Source: Burkholderiales bacterium (lineage in GTDB: Bacteria; Pseudomonadota; Gammaproteobacteria; Burkholderiales; Burkholderiaceae). Taken from it: a stretch of 16,021 nucleotides of DNA. Of the stretch, positions 13,446-16,021 are shown piece by piece; within the stretch, counting starts at the first letter, position 1, and each line of letters starts with the position of its first letter. The notes under the pieces are model-generated. The model was not told the origin of the DNA and did not search any database. It saw only the letters and a program-made list of their open reading frames with translations. Made by a program: the position numbers and the translations under genes. Where the stretch lies: NCBI GenBank assembly GCA_947372535.1, contig CANBUA010000088.1, positions 1 through 16,021 on the forward strand, written 5' to 3'.

Positions 13446-16021
13446 ATGAGCCAAGACAACAAGTCCGCCGACGCCGCTGGCGGTGAATACCGCGCCACCC
13501 TGAACCTGCCCGACACCCCCTTCCCGATGCGGGGCGACCTGCCCAAGCGCGAACCTGGCTGGGTGCAGCAGTGGGAAGATCAGGGCCGCTACCAGCGCCT
13601 GCGCGATGCCCGCTGCGGGGCGCCCAAGTTCGTGCTGCACGACGGCCCGCCCTACGCCAATGGCCAGATCCACATGGGTCATGCCGTCAACAAGATCCTC
13701 AAGGACATGATCGTCAAGGCGCGCCAGCTCAAAGGCATGGACGCCATGTACGTGCCGGGCTGGGACTGCCACGGCCTGCCCATCGAGAATCAGATCGAAA
13801 AGACCTTCGGCCGTAACCTCAGCCGCGATGACGTGCAGGCCAAGGCCCGCGCCTACGCCGGCGAGCAGGTTGATCTGCAGCGCGCCGATTTCAAGCGCCT
13901 GGGCGTGCTGGCCGATTGGGACCACCCTTACCGCACCATGGACACCGGCAATGAGGCTGGCGAGATCCGCGCGCTCAAAAAGATCATGGAGCGCGGTTTC
14001 GTCTACCGTGGCCTCAAGCCCGTCTACTGGTGCTTCGACTGCGGCTCCTCCCTGGCCGAGTTCGAGATCGAATACGCCGACAAGAAATCGCAAACGCTGG
14101 ACGTGCAGTTCCTCAGCAGCGATCCGGCGCGCCTGGCTGAAGCCTTCGGCTTGGAGCACATCGACAAGGAAGCCTTCGCCGTCATCTGGACGACCACCGC
14201 GTGGACCATCCCGGCCAACCAGGCGCTCAACGTCCACCCGGAGCTGAGCTACGCCCTGGTGGAGACGCCGCGCGGCCTCCTGATCCTGGCAGAAAGCCTG
14301 GTCGACAAAGCCGCCACGCGCTACGGCTTCGCGCCCGAGCAAGTCAAGGTCATTGCCACCACCACGGGCGCCAAGCTGGAGGGCTTGACCTTCCACCATC
14401 CCCTGGCCCAGGTGGACGCCGGCTACGAGCGCCTCAGCCCCATCTACTTGGCCGATTACGTCAGCGCCGAAGATGGCACTGGCATCGTGCACGCGGCCCC
14501 GGCCTATGGCGTGGACGACTTCAACTCCTGCGTGTCGCACGGTTTGAAGTTCGACGACATCCTCAACCCCGTGCAAGGCAATGGCGTCTACGAGGCCGAG
14601 CTGCCCCTGTTCGGCAACCAGCACATCTGGAAGGCCGCGCCCGTCATCATCGACACCCTGCGCGAGCATGGCCGCCTGCTGGCCTCCAGCGACATCAGCC
14701 ACAGCTACCCGCACTGCTGGCGCCACAAGAAGCCGGTGATCTTCCGCGCCGCCGCGCAATGGTTCGTGCGCATGGACGAAGGCGAAGGCGTGTTCACGAC
14801 GGACAAGCCCGAGCGCACCCTGCGCCAGATCGCGCTGGACGCCATCGATCAGACGGCGTTCTACCCCGAGAACGGCCGCGTGCGCCTGCGCGACATGATC
14901 GCCAACCGCCCCGACTGGTGCATCTCGCGCCAACGCAACTGGGGCGTGCCGCTGCCTTTCTTCTTGCACAAAGTGACGGGCGAGTTGCACCCCGAGACCA
15001 TGGCGTTCGTGGACCGTGCCATCGAGCTGGTGCAGGCCGGCGGTGTTGAAGCCTGGGCCAAGTTGGAGCCGGCCGACTGGCTGGGCGATGAAGCGGCGGA
15101 GTACAGCAAGAGCACCGACATCCTCGACGTCTGGTTCGACTCGGGCTCGTCCTTCTTCCACGTACTCAACCCCGAACTGGGCAGCCACCCCAAGGCCGGC
15201 CACATCCATGGCCCCGAGGCTGATTTGTACCTTGAAGGCCATGATCAACACCGCGGCTGGTTCCACAGCTCGCTGCTGGTGGCCAGCGCCATGTTCGACC
15301 GCGCGCCTTATCGCGGTCTGCTGACGCACGGATTCACCGTGGACAGCCAAGGCCGCAAGATGAGCAAGTCCATGGGCAACGGGGTCGATCCGCAGGAAAC
15401 GTCCAAGAAGCTGGGCGCCGAGATCATTCGCCTGTGGGTGGCTTCCAGCGACTACTCCGGCGACATCGCGGGTGATGACAAGATTCTGGCCCGCGTGGTC
15501 GATGGTTACCGTCGCATCCGCAACACCCTGCGCTTCTTGATGGCCAACACCAGCGATTTCGACGCCCAGGTGGACGCCGTGCCACTGGATGAGTTGCTGG
15601 AGATCGACCGCTACGCCCTGGCGCGCGCGTCCGAGCTGCAAGCCGACATCCTGGCTCACTACGAGCGCTACGAGTTCCACCCCGTGGTCGGCAAGCTGCA
15701 GGTGTATTGCTCCGAAGACCTGGGCGCTTTCTACCTGGACGTGCTCAAAGACCGCCTCTACACGACGGCGCCCAAGAGCCTCGCGCGCCGCAGCGCCCAG
15801 ACCGCGCTGCACCACATCACCCAAGCCATGCTGCGCTGGATGGCGCCTTTCCTCAGTTTCACGGCCGAAGAAGCCTGGCAAGTGCTCAAGTTGGGCGAGA
15901 CCATCTTCACCGAGACCTATTGGGATTTCAAAGAGCCGGACACCGCCCTGCTGGGCAAGTGGGCCCGCATCCGCGAAGTCCGCGAGTTCGTCAACAAGGA
16001 GATCGAGGCCTTGCGCGCGGC
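13446..16021 (+). CDS. ileS: Isoleucyl-tRNA synthetase (C-terminus outside window)
   Basis: Class I aminoacyl-tRNA synthetase that charges tRNA-Ile and edits misactivated valine. 858 complete codons are present, without a stop before the right edge; the family is about 940-960 residues, so roughly the last 90, including the usual C-terminal zinc-binding region, are missing. Visible signatures: [12 protein letters not shown] (HIGH motif as HMGH, residues 76-79), [27 protein letters not shown] in the editing domain, [34 protein letters not shown] and KMSKS (638-642). Both active-site motifs are in the same frame, so no frameshift lies between them. The start is ATG 13446 with GAGAG 5 nt upstream; an earlier ATG at 13441 hits a stop after one codon. 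It follows ribF, as in many proteobacteria. Confidence 0.96.
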   Translation, partial: MSQDNKSADAAGGEYRATLNLPDTPFPMRGDLPKREPGWVQQWEDQGRYQRLRDARCGAPKFVLHDGPPYANGQIHMGHAVNKILKDMIVKARQLKGMDAMYVPGWDCHGLPIENQIEKTFGRNLSRDDVQAKARAYAGEQVDLQRADFKRLGVLADWDHPYRTMDTGNEAGEIRALKKIMERGFVYRGLKPVYWCFDCGSSLAEFEIEYADKKSQTLDVQFLSSDPARLAEAFGLEHIDKEAFAVIWTTTAWTIPANQALNVHPELSYALVETPRGLLILAESLVDKAATRYGFAPEQVKVIATTTGAKLEGLTFHHPLAQVDAGYERLSPIYLADYVSAEDGTGIVHAAPAYGVDDFNSCVSHGLKFDDILNPVQGNGVYEAELPLFGNQHIWKAAPVIIDTLREHGRLLASSDISHSYPHCWRHKKPVIFRAAAQWFVRMDEGEGVFTTDKPERTLRQIALDAIDQTAFYPENGRVRLRDMIANRPDWCISRQRNWGVPLPFFLHKVTGELHPETMAFVDRAIELVQAGGVEAWAKLEPADWLGDEAAEYSKSTDILDVWFDSGSSFFHVLNPELGSHPKAGHIHGPEADLYLEGHDQHRGWFHSSLLVASAMFDRAPYRGLLTHGFTVDSQGRKMSKSMGNGVDPQETSKKLGAEIIRLWVASSDYSGDIAGDDKILARVVDGYRRIRNTLRFLMANTSDFDAQVDAVPLDELLEIDRYALARASELQADILAHYERYEFHPVVGKLQVYCSEDLGAFYLDVLKDRLYTTAPKSLARRSAQTALHHITQAMLRWMAPFLSFTAEEAWQVLKLGETIFTETYWDFKEPDTALLGKWARIREVREFVNKEIEALRA

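Noticed and set aside
12068..13546. Antisense open frame of 492 codons opposite ribF
   Set aside because: It covers ribF, the end of the kinase gene and the start of ileS on the other strand, with no domain of its own.
13395..15881. Antisense open frame of 828 codons opposite ileS
   Set aside because: It lies opposite a clear ileS gene. Strong G/C bias at third positions removes stop codons from one antisense frame. The translation is compositionally odd (rich in Val, Ala, His, Gln) with no recognisable domain, and no ribosome site was identified.

Overview
The window looks like chromosomal DNA of a Gram-negative, GC-rich bacterium, most likely a betaproteobacterium of the order Burkholderiales. 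The basis is the strong G/C bias at third codon positions, an RsuA/RibF/IleS gene set of proteobacterial type with ribF directly upstream of ileS, and the abundance of hybrid histidine kinases. The genus cannot be named from sequence reading alone. No tRNA, rRNA, CRISPR array, insertion sequence or phage gene was seen. The longest stretch without a gene is 243 bp.

Left part (1-4060). A secreted protein of unknown function runs off the left edge (minus strand). It is preceded by a metallo-beta-lactamase (MBL) fold hydrolase on the same strand, which is divergent from rsuA (16S rRNA pseudouridine synthase). A second, unrelated MBL-fold hydrolase (minus) is convergent with rsuA and divergent from a small MerR-type regulator. 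The merR/MBL gap carries a dyad inside an overlong promoter spacer, the usual layout for MerR control, so this regulator probably controls the hydrolase. A TfoX N-terminal domain protein with a lysine-rich tail follows merR closely.

Middle part (4060-6558). An AraC-type regulator (minus) is divergent from a soluble bacterial cytochrome P450 (plus), a plausible regulator/target pair. No ferredoxin or reductase gene lies nearby.

Signalling part (6664-12252). A membrane-bound hybrid histidine kinase is followed by a 243-bp non-coding region rich in inverted repeats, then a two-gene operon: a two-domain KaiC-like RecA-fold ATPase and, 9 bp later, a soluble hybrid kinase. That kinase starts with a degenerate receiver domain lacking the phospho-acceptor Asp. 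No kaiA or kaiB is present. This KaiC plus pseudo-receiver-kinase pair is the most interesting system here. It could couple ATPase or autokinase state (energy, stress or time of day) to a phosphorelay, but that is inference.

Right part (12329-16021). The housekeeping pair ribF (FAD synthesis) and ileS (isoleucyl-tRNA synthetase, cut by the right edge) follows a probable terminator. The ribF-ileS gap holds overlapping inverted repeats. ribF and the araC-type gene each have a -10-like box 7 nt before the start codon and no ribosome binding site, so leaderless mRNAs are possible.
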